A stretch of 64,000 nt of DNA from Symsagittifera roscoffensis. Taxonomy: Eukaryota; Xenacoelomorpha; Acoela; Convolutidae. The notes below the pieces were generated by a model that saw only the letters and a list, made by a program, of their open reading frames with translations, was not told where the DNA came from and searched no databases. Both the position numbers and the translations under genes were made by a program. Positions within the stretch are counted from its first letter, which is position 1, and every line of letters starts with the position of its first letter. Positions 45,601 to 56,644 of the stretch are shown piece by piece. The DNA lies in contig NC_087067.1 of NCBI RefSeq assembly GCF_963678635.1, positions 932,001 to 996,000 of the forward strand, read 5' to 3'.

Positions 45601-48600
45601 TCGACCAGGGTTTATACAAATTCGATCAGGTGCCAATACATGAGTCGATCAAGATCGAAACATAAGTCAACCAAGTGTCGATAAATGAGTCGACCAGGGT
45701 TTATACAAAGTCGATCACGTGCCAATACATGAGTCGACCAAGATCGAAACATAAGTCAACCAAGTGTCGATAAATGAGTCGACCAGGGTTTATACAAAGT
45801 CGATCAGGTGCCAATACATGAGTCGACCAAGATCGAAACATAAGTCAACCAAGTGTCGATAAATGAGTCGACCAGGGTTTATACAAAGTCGATCAGGGGC
45901 CAATACATGAGTCGACCAAGATCGAAACATAAGTCAACCAAGTGTCGATAAATGAGTCGACCAGGGTTTATACAAAGTCGATCAGGTGCCAATACATGAG
46001 TCGATTAAGATCGAAACATAAGTCAACCAAGTGTCGATAAATGAGTCGACCAGGGTTTATACAAAGTCGATCAGGTGCCAATACATGAGTCGACCAAGAT
46101 CGAAACATAAGTCAACCAAGTGTCGATAAATGAGTCGACCAGGGTTTATACAAAGTCGATCAGGTGCCAATACATGAGTCGACCAAGATCGAATCATAAG
46201 TCAACCAAGTGTCGATAAATGAGTCGACCAGGGTTTATACAAAGTCGATCAGGTGCCAATACATGAGTCGACCAAGATCGAAACATAAGTCAACCAAGTG
46301 TCGATAAATGAGTCGACCAGGGTTTATACAAAGTCGATCAGGTGCCAATACATGAGTCGACCAAGATCGAATCATAAGTCAACCAAGTGTCGATAAATGA
46401 GTCGACCAGGGTTTATACAAAGTCGATCAGGTGCCAATACATGAGTCGACCAAGATCGAAACATAAGTCAACCAAGTGTCGATAAATGAGTCGACCAGGG
46501 TTTATACAAATTCGATCAGGTGCCAATACATGAGTCGACCAAGATCGAAACATAAGTCAACCAAGTGTCGATAAATGAGTCGACCAGGGTTTATACAAAG
46601 TCGATCACGTGCCAATACATGAGTCGACCAAGATCGAAACATAAGTCAACCAAGTGTCGATAAATGAGTCGACCAGGGTTTATACAAAGTCGATCAGGTG
46701 CCAATACATGAGTCGACCAAGATCGAAACATAAGTCAACCAACTGTCGATAAATGAGTCGACCAGGGTTTATACAAAGTCGATCAGGTGCCAATACATGA
46801 GTCGACCAAGATCGAAACATAAGTCAACCAAGTGTCGATAAATTAGTCGACCAGGGTTTATACAAAGTCGATCAGGTGCCAAAACATGAGTCGACCAAGA
46901 TCGAAACATAAGTCAACCAAGTGTCGATAAATGAGTCGACCAGGGTTTATACAAAGTCGATCAGGTGCCAATACATGAGTCGACCAAGATCGAAACATAA
47001 GTCAACCAAGTGTCGATAAATGAGTCGACCAGGGTTTATACAAAGTCGATCAGGTGCCAATACATGAGTCGACCAAGATCGAAACATAAGTCAACCAAGT
47101 GTCGATAAATGAGTCGACCAGGGTTTATACAAAGTCGATCAGGGGCCAATACATGAGTTGACCAAGATCGAAACATAAGTCAACCAAGTGTCGATAAATG
47201 AGTCGACCAGGGTTTATACAAAGTCGATCAGGTGCCAATACATGAGTCGACCAAGATCGAAACATAAGTCACCCAAGTGTCGATAAATGAGTCGACCAGG
47301 GTTTATACAAAGTCGATCAGGTGCCAATACATGAGTCGACCAAGATCGAAACATAAGTCAACCAAGTGTCGATAAATGAGTCGACCAGGGTTTATACAAA
47401 GTCGATCAGGTGCCAATACATGAGTCGACCAAGATCGAAACATAAGTCACCCAAGTGTCGATAAATGAGTCGACCAGATTTTATACAAAGCCGATCAGGT
47501 GCCAATACATGAGTCGACCAAGATCGAAACATAAGTCAACCAAGTGTCGATAAATGAGTCGACCAGGGTTTATACAAAGTCGATCAGGTGCCAATACATG
47601 AGTCGACCAAGATCGAAACATAAGTCAACCAAGTGTCGATAAATGAGTCGACCAGGGTTTATACAAAGTCGATCAGGTGCCAATACATGAGTCGACCAAG
47701 ATCGAAACATAAGTCAACCAAGTGTCGATAAATGAGTCGACCAGGGTTTATACAAAGTCGATCAGGTGCCAATACATGAGTCGATTAAGATCGAAACATA
47801 AGTCAACCAAGTGTCGATAAATGAGTCGACCAGGGTTTATACAAAGTCGATCAGGTGCCAATACATGAGTCGACCAAGATCGAAACATAAGTCAACCAAG
47901 TGTCGATAAATGAGTCGACCAGGGTTTATACAAAGTCGATCAGGTGCCAATACATGAGTCGACCAAGATCGAAACAAAGGTCAACCAAGTGTCGATAAAT
48001 GAGTCGACCAGGGTTTATACAAAGTCGATCAGGTGCCAATACATGAGTCGACCAAGATCGAAACATAAGTCAACCAAGTGTCGATAAATGAGTCGACCAG
48101 GGTTTATACAAAGTCGATCAGGTGCCAATACATGAGTCGACCAAGATCGAAACATAAGTCAACCAAGTGTCGATAAATTAGTCGACCAGGGTTTATACAA
48201 AGTCGATCAGGTGCCAATACATGAGTCGACCAAGATCGAAACATAAGTCAACCAAGTGTCGATAAATGAGTCGACCAGGGTTTATACAAAGTCGATCAGG
48301 TGCCAATACATGAGTCGACCAAGATCGAAACATAAGTCAACCAAGTGTCGATAAATGAGTCGACCAGGGTTTATACAAAGTCGATCAGGTGCCAATACAT
48401 GAGTCGACCAAGATCGAAACATAAGTCAACCAAGTGTCGATAAATGAGTCGACCAGGGTTTATACAAAGTCGATCAGGTGCCAATACATGAGTCGACCAA
48501 GATCGAAACATAAGTCAACCAAGTGTCGATAAATGAGTCGACCAGGGTTTATACAAAGTCGATCAGGTGCCAATACATGAGTCGACCAAGATCGAAACAT

Positions 48601-48679
48601 AAGTCAACCAAGTGTCGATAAATGAGTCGACCAGGGTTTATACAAAGTCGATCAGGTGCCAATACATGAGTCGACCAGG
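42655..48679 (+). repeat. 89-bp satellite array, 68 units, four ~22-bp monomers per unit
   Basis: The AGGGTTTATA block recurs from 42,671 to 48,633. The span of 5,962 bp equals 67 periods of 89 bp minus one base, the base lost in a single unit near 43,747. Each unit holds four related monomers: GAGTCGACCAGGGTTTATAC (22 bp), AGTCGATCAGGTGCCAATAC (22), GAGTCGACCAAGATCGAAAC (22) and AAGTCAACCAAGTGTCGATA (23). Units differ by rare substitutions, several shared by units at exact multiples of 89 bp. SalI-type GTCGAC palindromes occur twice per unit. Because 89 is not a multiple of 3 and the frames cycle, the short minus-strand frames here are not genes. Such arrays are typical of heterochromatin, but a centromeric role is not shown. 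Confidence 0.97.
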
Positions 48680-48790
48680 GTCGATAAATGAGCCGACCAG
48701 ATTCGATATGTAAGTCGACCTGGGTCGCTACATGAGTCAAACAGGGTCCATAAAAGAGAATTGATCAGGATCGATACTTATGTTTGTCGA
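48680..48790 (+). repeat. Diverged right edge of the satellite
   Basis: About five single monomers outside the 89-bp register: GGTCGATAAATGAGCCGACC, GATTCGATATGTAAGTCGAC, GGGTCGCTACATGAGTCAAA, GGGTCCATAAAAGAG and TGATCAGGATCGATACTTAT. As on the left, they are closer to the ancestral monomer than to the homogenised unit. Confidence 0.8.
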
Positions 48791-49195
48791 CACCATGTTG
48801 CAACCAATAAAAAAATCACGGCCCGTTAGAGGTCTTGTCACGTTTTGAATGAACTGAACACAATAACTTACCATAAAACCAAAAGTTCAGGAAATTCCTT
48901 ACAATTAAATGAAGCATTCCCGCTACGCGGTAGGTTAATGTCAGGCCGTTTAACTTAGTTATCAGCCAAAAGCCAAAACCGATTATCCTGCGTTTTGATA
49001 GACGAACAAACAAAGAGCTTTATGTCATAAAAAATAATCAAGAAAAAATTTTAGAAAAACTTTATTAAAGACTAATTGACCTGAATCAGTTGTTCACTTT
49101 AGCCAAAGAGCATGAAAAACAAAAACACAGCAACCTAGATGTCAATCAGACGAGATTCAAGAAATTTGTTCAAATGGTCCACTGCGAATATTTTG

Positions 49196-49305
49196 CGACG
49201 CTCAAAGTCGACAGCTGGCATTTTTCGATTCATACGAAGTCGACAAAGGAAATCGAGAAAGTACAACGACAACGATCGAGTCATGTGGTTGATACATAAC
49301 TCGAC
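49196..49305 (+). repeat. Outlying decayed satellite monomers
   Basis: CTCAAAGTCGACAGCTGGC, CATACGAAGTCGACAAAGG, GATCGAGTCATGTGGTTGAT and ACATAACTCGACCACC are spaced about 20-45 bp apart. They look like decayed monomers detached from the main array by about 400 bp. Confidence 0.45.
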
Positions 49306-52300
49306 CACCTGAACACGAGTGATTTTTTATTTTCTCCAAAAATTGAGTAGGGGACCTTTATTCGAAGATTAATTTTTTGAAATCCTATTTAAAGTTTTAA
49401 ATAAGTGAGCGCCTGCAAATTTTACAATCAAATCAAATAACTAACCTTATGACATTGTTTGTTTCCACAAAGAATGATGAAGCTGCTTGTTTGCAGAAAC
49501 TCCTAGCCTGATCAGTAAATATGAATGAAATTTAAAGTAACAAAAACTTGAAGGTACTTTATTATAAATTTATTAGAAAACAGAGATTAAATTACTGTTT
49601 TTTAATTCTGGATAAAAGCGAATCGAACCAGAGATATTTTTTGTTCGTGCAAACTAAAGTAGTGAAAATTGATTTAGAAAGTATGAAAAATGCGATTCAT
49701 ATGATTAATCAATTGTGAGTATATTATGAGCCAGTTTTTCACTCTTACAATTTACATATAATCAAAAAGAAGCTTTGATTGAAAGGACGAATAGCGATGT
49801 TAAAAGTGTATATAAAATGCAAGTTGGGGGATAGAAAGTAAGGAAATGAGCTTTTAAGTTATTTTCCCTGTTTATTGTCTATTTTTTCAACTTGAGTTCC
49901 CATTTTTGTGAAATAGAGGCTAATGGAAAAGTATACTAACTCCATTTCACAACCTGGAAGCAGTTATGATAAGTCAGCACAAGTTAACTTAAGTCAAATT
50001 GCGGCGGATAAGTTGTGTCGGCACGCGCGAGCAGCAGTGCGCTTAAATATTACGTAATAGATTGAAAAGGGCAATTTATTGCGTAAATTTTTTAACAGTG
50101 CGGGGGTTGAGATTTGCAGTTGAGAATTTTGATGTAGCTGCTGTTAATAGCCAAGTAATAAATCAGCTCGTCAACCAGTTGGGAAAAATGGGAAAAGAAG
50201 TAAGAGCAAGCAAAAATAAATAGTTAGGTACCTTTTCCGTGCCCCATTCTTGCTTGCAAATTGAGTATCTTTATACGCTCTGTTCGGCTATTTTTAACTA
50301 TCAATTTGTTGTTGGACTTCATAGAGCGTAATCGAATGAGAATAAGAAAAAGTAGCGTCAGCTAAAAGTGGGAAAGGCAATTGAATCTGGCGGGAAAAAC
50401 AGGAAAAAAAGACATTTACAAAATGTGGAAAATGGTTAAAAAGCAGCTTTAAAAAGTGTAAATGAACTGTTAGCTGAAAGGTGGTGTAATTGAAGGAAAA
50501 GCGACTAAAGATTGCCAATAGAGCGAGCGAGTATTGAATTGAAAAAGAGAGGGTGCTGGAGGAGGGGGAGGGGGGGGGGGAGGGGGGAGGCATTCTATTG
50601 GAATTAGGCAAATCAGATACCGTCAGTATGGTGGTAATAAAATAAAGCAATACAATGAAGACGCTACTCTAGCGCCACCACATTGCTGAAGTTGATCATG
50701 TTTCTTCTTTATTTTTTGGGGACAAGGGGTGGCGTAGTGAAAGCAACAAAAAGATAGAATAAAAAAATTCAAAAAAAAAGAACGTTAGCAGAACAGAAAC
50801 ACCATAATGATTGTTTTAAGTATACCATTTTTGGTATATGACGTTGAGTATGGAAGGCAAACAGGATTATCATCAACATACCCAAATTTACTATATCCTA
50901 TTTTCTTCTTAGTTTAATTAATAAAAAAAGTTAGCCATATTTCCTTGCCATTCCCACCAGAAATTGTCTGAAAGATATGAAAAATAACATAAGAGATACA
51001 ACAAGTCAAATACGGCTGGCTTTTACATATTCAGATGTTGGATTGTTGTTATAATCGTACGAGTAGCTGTTCAAGAATAGCACACAAAATGTTCCAATCA
51101 AAAATTGTCCAAAAATATCATATCCGCAAACTATGGTATGATTTAAGAATAAATTGAAGAAGTTTTTTAAGTTAAAATAGAAATGAAGTAGGCAATCATG
51201 TTAAATACGAATCACTCGATGACTTGCTTAATTTAAGTCTCAAAAGCAAAAAAAAAAGTCTGACCAGTTTTCTCGACACTTTCTCTTAATAGCCTAAAAA
51301 CATCTATCTTACACCAAAAACATTCCCTTCCCTTCTTAAAGCGGTTGATTGCAACAAAATTGAAATAAAAAAATAAACCAAAATCAGACTTCAAACTTGA
51401 CGCCACAAACCCAAAAACTGCATAAGAACATTGTTAGGGAATCAAATTTTGCCAGGCATTGAGAATTATCAAATGTATAGCTTCATTACAGAAATCATAG
51501 CTCCGATTGCTGTAATACAGTTTTTTAGAATTTTTTTTTGCTTGATTGCTTTAATTAATTTTATTATTTTGCAACCTAATTTTAGCTGTAAATCGATTTT
51601 TGGTATTGATTGAAGCTACAAAGAAAAATGAAGTTTTCTAATAAAACTTAGAGAAAATTATAACAAAAACTGATAATACATGAATTCAACAAGACACTGA
51701 TTATATCATGAGAAAACTCTCGAATCTTTCGAGAAACAATTTCCTGCGGACATTTTTTAGGCAGTGGTAAATGTTTGGAATTACAAACGAGTGAAAAATG
51801 GTTGTTTTTCTAATTTTTCAACCTTGGGTGCCAAACATTAAAGATAAGGGCAAAACAGTTATCTGAAAAATAAGTTCGTTTCAATCTATTTGCGCAAAAA
51901 CCGTTTGCTTTCAGTTCTCCGAAAACTCTAGAAAAGTGAGAAAGAACTAGTTTGGATTTTCCCAGCAATGTCATTTATCCCGACAAAGCTTGTTTGACAT
52001 AAACAGTTACAGGGAGGCAATTAGATGTGAAAGATAAGGAGTGAACATCCGTTATCACCGGGGAATCCCTATTGCACGAAGGACTAAATGCTCAAAAGTT
52101 ATCTCAGCCAATCAAAGCTTGAAAAAATTACGCGACTAAATCAGTCAGTTTTGCACAATTTAACGAGTATTGATTGGGCGAAAGCTTTGAATCATTCGGT
52201 CTTTCGGGCATGAGAATATCTCCTATTACACAGAGTTGATTTGAATTATCCAGACACAATGATTGAAACTTGAAAATTCAAACGAGTTTTTTTTTTCAAA

Positions 52301-52960
52301 TTGAGCCGCGGTTAAATAAAAAGTAAAGGGTATAAAAATTGTTTACAGTTTTATGGAAATTTTATGGTGGAAATTTATGAGCAAAAACTTAACCCCCAAA
52401 AAGATTGCTCAAGAATTACGCTAAACTACCAAGTTAATTGATGCAAGATAATTCAAAAAGAACTTCTTTTCGCTGAGCAAAGTTCTAGAAAGGTATAATC
52501 TCCAAAATTTGTATAACAAGACATACTTTTGCTTGATAGCAACAGTTTTTTGTTTTTATTAAATAAAAACCAAAATTTTTCTTTGAAAACAACTTAATTT
52601 TATATTTCTGGAATTTTTTTGTACTATATAGGAGGATTTTTTAAAAATAAATAACACAATTTTTGCATCACCAAACTGATAAGTCTTAGTTTTCTGGTTG
52701 ATTAAATGAGAAAAATTCGAAATGACCCATTTTTGGTATTAAACTTTGATTCCTAATTTCCAAAATAAATTGCATCATACAAATTCCTAACAATTTTTGT
52801 ACTCACCCATTTTTGTCTAAACTCGACCCATTAGAGAAAAAGCCAGCTACATTTTTTTACGTTAACTTAGCGATGAAAATTCAGTTCTAACAGCTAAATA
52901 CAGTGATGATTTAAACTATCAAGATGAAATGAACAAACTTTGAAACTTTTCTCTCAGAAA
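49306..52960. other. Gene-free interval
   Basis: No gene is supported. It contains a purine-rich stretch (about 50,150-50,770) with a G-rich tract, and AT-rich sequence beyond 50,800. The 118-codon minus frame at 50,294-50,650 is Ser/Pro/Phe low complexity from the purine-rich strand. Confidence 0.4.
50552..50590 (+). repeat. G-rich tract with quadruplex potential
   Basis: At least four G-runs of five or more, including runs of about eleven and six, interrupted by single A bases. This is a candidate G-quadruplex and a likely sequencing hot spot. Confidence 0.7.
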
Positions 52961-52983
52961 GTTTTTCTCAAATTGGTTTAAGG

Positions 52984-53027
52984 TTAGACAAAAAGTGAAT
53001 AGAAAAAAAAGTTGGCTAGAACTCCAC
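52984..53027 (-). repeat. Related empty site of the hAT-type MITE
   Basis: TTAGACAAAAAGTGAATAGA, an A-run, GTTG, GCTAGAAC (53,015-53,022) and TCCAC form one uninterrupted stretch. The inverse of the element's flanks reads TTAGACAAAAAGTGAATAGA, ACAAACATTG, GTTAGAAC, then the element, then GTTAGAACTCCAC. The single GCTAGAAC here against the duplicated GTTAGAAC there shows the pre-insertion state. Confidence 0.75.
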
Positions 53028-53462
53028 GCAAAATTTGACCAGATTTAATATGGCGCAGTTAACGTTTCGAAATTCCTATCCAACATTTTTTCCGAAAAAT
53101 GGGTCAACTTGGCTTATTTTTGTTAACCAAGCATTACACTGAAATTACTTGAAAGACTTCTGCTGAAAGTTAAGAATTCTAAAAATTGGTATAAAAGCAT
53201 ATATTTTTGGTTGATAGCCAAAAAAGTTCATTTTGATTATACATTTTTGCTTAGATACAAATTTCAAGCGTTTTGCGCAATTTTTTTGATTATTTCTAAA
53301 GCTTTGCCGGGCTGTAAAAGAGGCCTCTTGTGATATAACTTTCTCATCATTTGACTCGGTAGTTTCAGCACAACTCGTGATTAATTGAAAAATGCTGGTA
53401 AAAATTAGGTTGAGACTTTCGAGAAAAAATTTGCACTATATCTTTTCTTGTGGAGTTCTAAC

Positions 53463-53810
53463 AACCAGCGGATTTAGGGGGAGTGGTAGTGCAGACGCCC
53501 CCCCCCCCCCTCCCCTCAGGAAATTTACCCCCTGCCGACCAAAAGGGTCCCCCACCTTTGTACTATTTTAAGATATCCATTTGGCTGGCGGACCCCAAAA
53601 CTTTTTCTAAAGGCGCCTTTGGCGCCAATATATACTAAATTTGAGGGAGAAAGACACGCCAAAAAAACAAAGATTTTGTATTGATTTATGAGAGCTCGGA
53701 AAATTAATTTGCGCGGCGTAAAAAAGGTCCATAAAATTTTGAACAGTTTCTTAAAATCCGCCACCACCCCCCCCCCCCCCCCCCCCCCCCTTGGAGAATA
53801 TCCGCCCCTG
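53463..53810 (-). mobile_element. hAT-type MITE with 8-bp target-site duplication
   Basis: The right end, read inverted, is CAGGGGCGGATATTCTCC, matching the terminus at 7,515; the left end reads CAGCGGATTTAGGGGGAG. GTTCTAAC flanks both sides (53,455-53,462 and 53,811-53,818), the 8-bp duplication expected of hAT elements. AAC separates the left duplication from the CAG terminus. Interior landmarks are GGCGCCTTTGGCGCCAATAT, CTCAAATTTAGTA (inverse strand), CGAGCTCTC and long C-tracts (about 13 C near 53,498 and 24 C at 53,767-53,790). It has no transposase, so it would depend on a partner element elsewhere. An uninserted relative of the target site lies at 53,015-53,022. Confidence 0.82.
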
Positions 53811-53889
53811 GTTCTAACCAATGTTTGTTCTATTCACTTTTTGTCTAATTTTAACCCAACTCGAGAAAGACGCGTTTGAAATATCAATA

Positions 53890-55600
53890 TTTGTTGTGTC
53901 AGGTTAATTTACATTACTAACATTACTGTACATTACTAAATCCGCTCTTTACTTATGAAAATTTTATAGGTAGGGAACAAAATATTCAATTAAAAACTTT
54001 TTTCGAGAGGTAAAAATTCTTTTTTAACTGTTCTGAATGGGGTTGTGAATACAGCGTTGATTGAATATATCTAGAAAAAACTAATATGAAACTTTGAAGA
54101 CAATATTTTGAATTTGGTTGTTTTGGATGGTAAATGATGGTGACCAAATTTGCAAAAAAAAATGTGGATCTTTTTGACTCCCCCCATGCTACTTAGTAAC
54201 GAATTGCCATCCCCATAGTGAACTAATTCAACGATTAAGTATTTGTGAATTTAGTACCTTGTAACGAATCCCCCCATTTTGCAAAAAGGAGGATAGTTAG
54301 AGAGATCCCACGAGTCTTCTAGATTTATGACGTGCAGTTCATTTTCATGGTCTGATAGTTGAAAAAATGTGGGTTCTTTTAATTTAAATGCAAAACACAA
54401 ACGTTATGATTTCAAAGCAGTTTGAAATAGTTTTTGATAACGTTCCCATAATTCGTCTTTCTTAAGTTTTATGTGTGAGTGGGGGGGGGGGGGGATAACA
54501 CGCTTATTGTAATACAACCTATATTAAAACTTACCTCAAATTTTAATAGTAGTTGTTATTTAAACAAAATGTGCGAAAACAGTCGTTTTAACGGTTGAAC
54601 TTGAGTGAGTATAATTACCGCAGAACACATCGATTGCATCATTTTAAATATCCGCAAAACTCTAAGAAAACTTTCTTCATCATTTTTTGTCCACAAAATA
54701 GTGTTTTTTTCTATGTTTTCAGGTTTTTTTTGATGTTGTCCTGATGTTTTTGATGTTGATTTATATCAGCACTAGTTTTACACAAAGTTTTGGTTGGATT
54801 TTATTGATTGAAAAAATGAATTGTGAAAACTGAGACATCAGCAGTTTAGAAAATCTCCCAAAGCAAGAGAATTGAGGAGCCCCGCTTTTTCTAATAAAAG
54901 CTTCAAACATTTCTCACCTGTCTTCGTGGGTGTAAGCCGAGAAATGGTTTCCACTTGTCGACTTCTGAACGAAAAAGAGGAGCGGCCTTCTTATCAAACA
55001 CTTTGTGACGCAAACAATGATCGCACCTTTTCCATTCAAAGGTATAGTTGTGGCGGCGCTTAATTGAAACTGGTATATAAATTCCCGCTTCAAATGAACA
55101 ATGGATTTTTTAAAAATAAAAAAAACTGAATACAAATTATATCCGATTGATAAATGAGAAGAAAAGACAGATGAGAAAGAATTGCAGCTTTGCGCTAGTG
55201 TACATACATAATTGAGGCGTTCATTGGCTGCGGAGGTCTACGTGTTTGTGGAACGGTTTTATCATTAATTCATTGCTTGTTTTGCCCCCCCCCCCTTGAT
55301 GGCCGTTTTCGCAAAAAGGGTACAAAAACTGACAAAATGGTTGCTTATGGAACGGTTTTTTCCTCTTCTTTCTGGCAGAGTTTAGTTGAATTTGAGGAGA
55401 AAACATCTGCTCAGATGAAAGAAGTAAGTGGCACACTTGAAAGAAATGAAAAGCTAGCAAAAACACAATAGAATACATCCTCCTTTTAGTTTCTGAAACT
55501 TAAAATAGTTCTTTGAAGACGCTACATTATATGTTGTTACATAGGAGTATGATAGCTGATATTCATCTAAAAAATATAAAATTTTTTGAAAAACTATTTT
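53890..55600. other. Gene-free interval with homopolymer tracts
   Basis: No gene is supported. It holds a run of 14 G at 54,481-54,494 and a C-run near 55,285-55,294. The C-rich phrase ACGAAT(T/C) near C-runs occurs twice (about 54,200 and 54,265). Frames at 54,872-55,135 and 55,221-55,478 overlap on both strands and are not called. Confidence 0.4.
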
Positions 55601-55950
55601 AATCTTTTGATGTGTTGAGCTGGCGGATCAACCATGCAATCTTTTGCTCAAATTTGAAGAAGTCAGTTTCACAGGAAAATAATGGCAGAAAAAACCCTTA
55701 CTTGAGTGATTTTTCTATTCTGGAATACAAACCTTCTCCAAATGTACAATCGCCCCCCCTCAAACTTGGTGTAAACAGGTCTACAGGAAAACTATGGCAA
55801 AAATGTCTTTACTTGAGTTGAGTGTCTTTCTAATTAAAAACTTTAACTTTTTGATGCGCTGAGCTGGCAAAAACAGTCCCTAATTCAGTCTTTCGCTATT
55901 TCAAAACTATTTTAACTTCTGGATGCTGAGCTGAATCAAGCTTAAAAACT
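55600..55950 (+). repeat. Degenerate ~150-bp tandem repeat
   Basis: Blocks TTTTGATGTGTTGAGCTGGC, CTCAAATTTGAAGAAGTCAG, ACAGGAAAATAATGGCAGAA and CTTACTTGAGTGA recur as TTTTTGATGCGCTGAGCTGG, CTACAGGAAAACTATGGCAA and CTTTACTTGAGTTGAGTG, and again around 55,920. A further piece (CTTCAAATTTGAAGACACCA, AAAGGAAAATAATGCCGACA) lies at about 56,646-56,690, beyond the TIR element. The array was therefore split by that insertion. Confidence 0.65.
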
Positions 55951-55956
55951 CCCCTA

Positions 55957-56638
55957 GTCGATCAAGGGAGGTTATCTTGCAAGATCTTGCAAGAATCTAG
56001 TAAAAAAAATTTTAAAGAAAATGCATCTCTTTAAAAGTTCTTGCAAGATTCTTGCAAGACAACCTCCTTTAAAGATAACCTTAATTTTTAAAGACATAAT
56101 TTTTTGTGAAAAAAACTTTTTATTTGTACCAGTAGATACTTTACCAGTAGCAAGTAGAAAACGTTAAATACTTGGACAAACCAACATTAAAAAGAAAAAT
56201 ATAACCTCTTTAGAAGATGAACATAATTATTTATCGAATTTATGTGAACATAACATACAAAATATCTCAAGCTAATTGACTCTATTCATCAAAACTAGTT
56301 GCCAAACTAGTTGAAAAATTCCAATAAAATAAAAAAAAAGTTTCTTTGAAACTTATAATTTGAAATGCAGAACTTATAACAGCAATCGGAAACAATTTAC
56401 ATCACGAAAAATGAAAAATCAAAACACATATGAACATTTTTTAAAATTGTGTGAACTAACTTTTTTCCGAACTTTAACCGTAGTCAAATTGGATCTCCAT
56501 AGTTTTTCTGGCACTCAGAATATAATTTTGTGAAAGTTTCATAGTTGGTTATCGTGCAAGATCTTGCAAGATTCTTGTAAGATTCTTGCAAGATAACCTC
56601 TCTTGGAAGATCTTGCAAGATAACCCTCCTTCATCGAC
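55957..56638. mobile_element. TIR element flanked by TA (Tc1/mariner-like MITE)
   Basis: The left terminus GTCGATCAAGGGAGGTTATC and inverted right terminus GTCGATGAAGGAGGGTTATC agree over about 40 bp, extending into CTTGCAAGATCTTGCAAGA versus CTTGCAAGATCTTCCAAGA. TA dinucleotides sit directly outside both ends (55,955-55,956 and 56,639-56,640), as for Tc1/mariner-type insertions. CTTGCAAGA-type motifs are iterated near both ends and again internally near 56,035-56,095, forming sub-terminal repeats. There is no open frame, so it is non-autonomous. It interrupts the ~150-bp degenerate tandem repeat. The superfamily is inferred from the TA flanks alone. Confidence 0.82.
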
Positions 56639-56644
56639 TATGGT

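Noticed and set aside
42655-48679. CRISPR-like array
   Set aside because: The 89-bp units are contiguous with no unique spacers, have internal 22-bp monomers and lie in intron-bearing eukaryotic DNA. It is a satellite.
43210-48740. Minus-strand frames of about 61-63 codons in the satellite (as a repeat protein)
   Set aside because: The period of 89 is not a multiple of three, so the frame changes each unit and meets stops; the frames are accidental.
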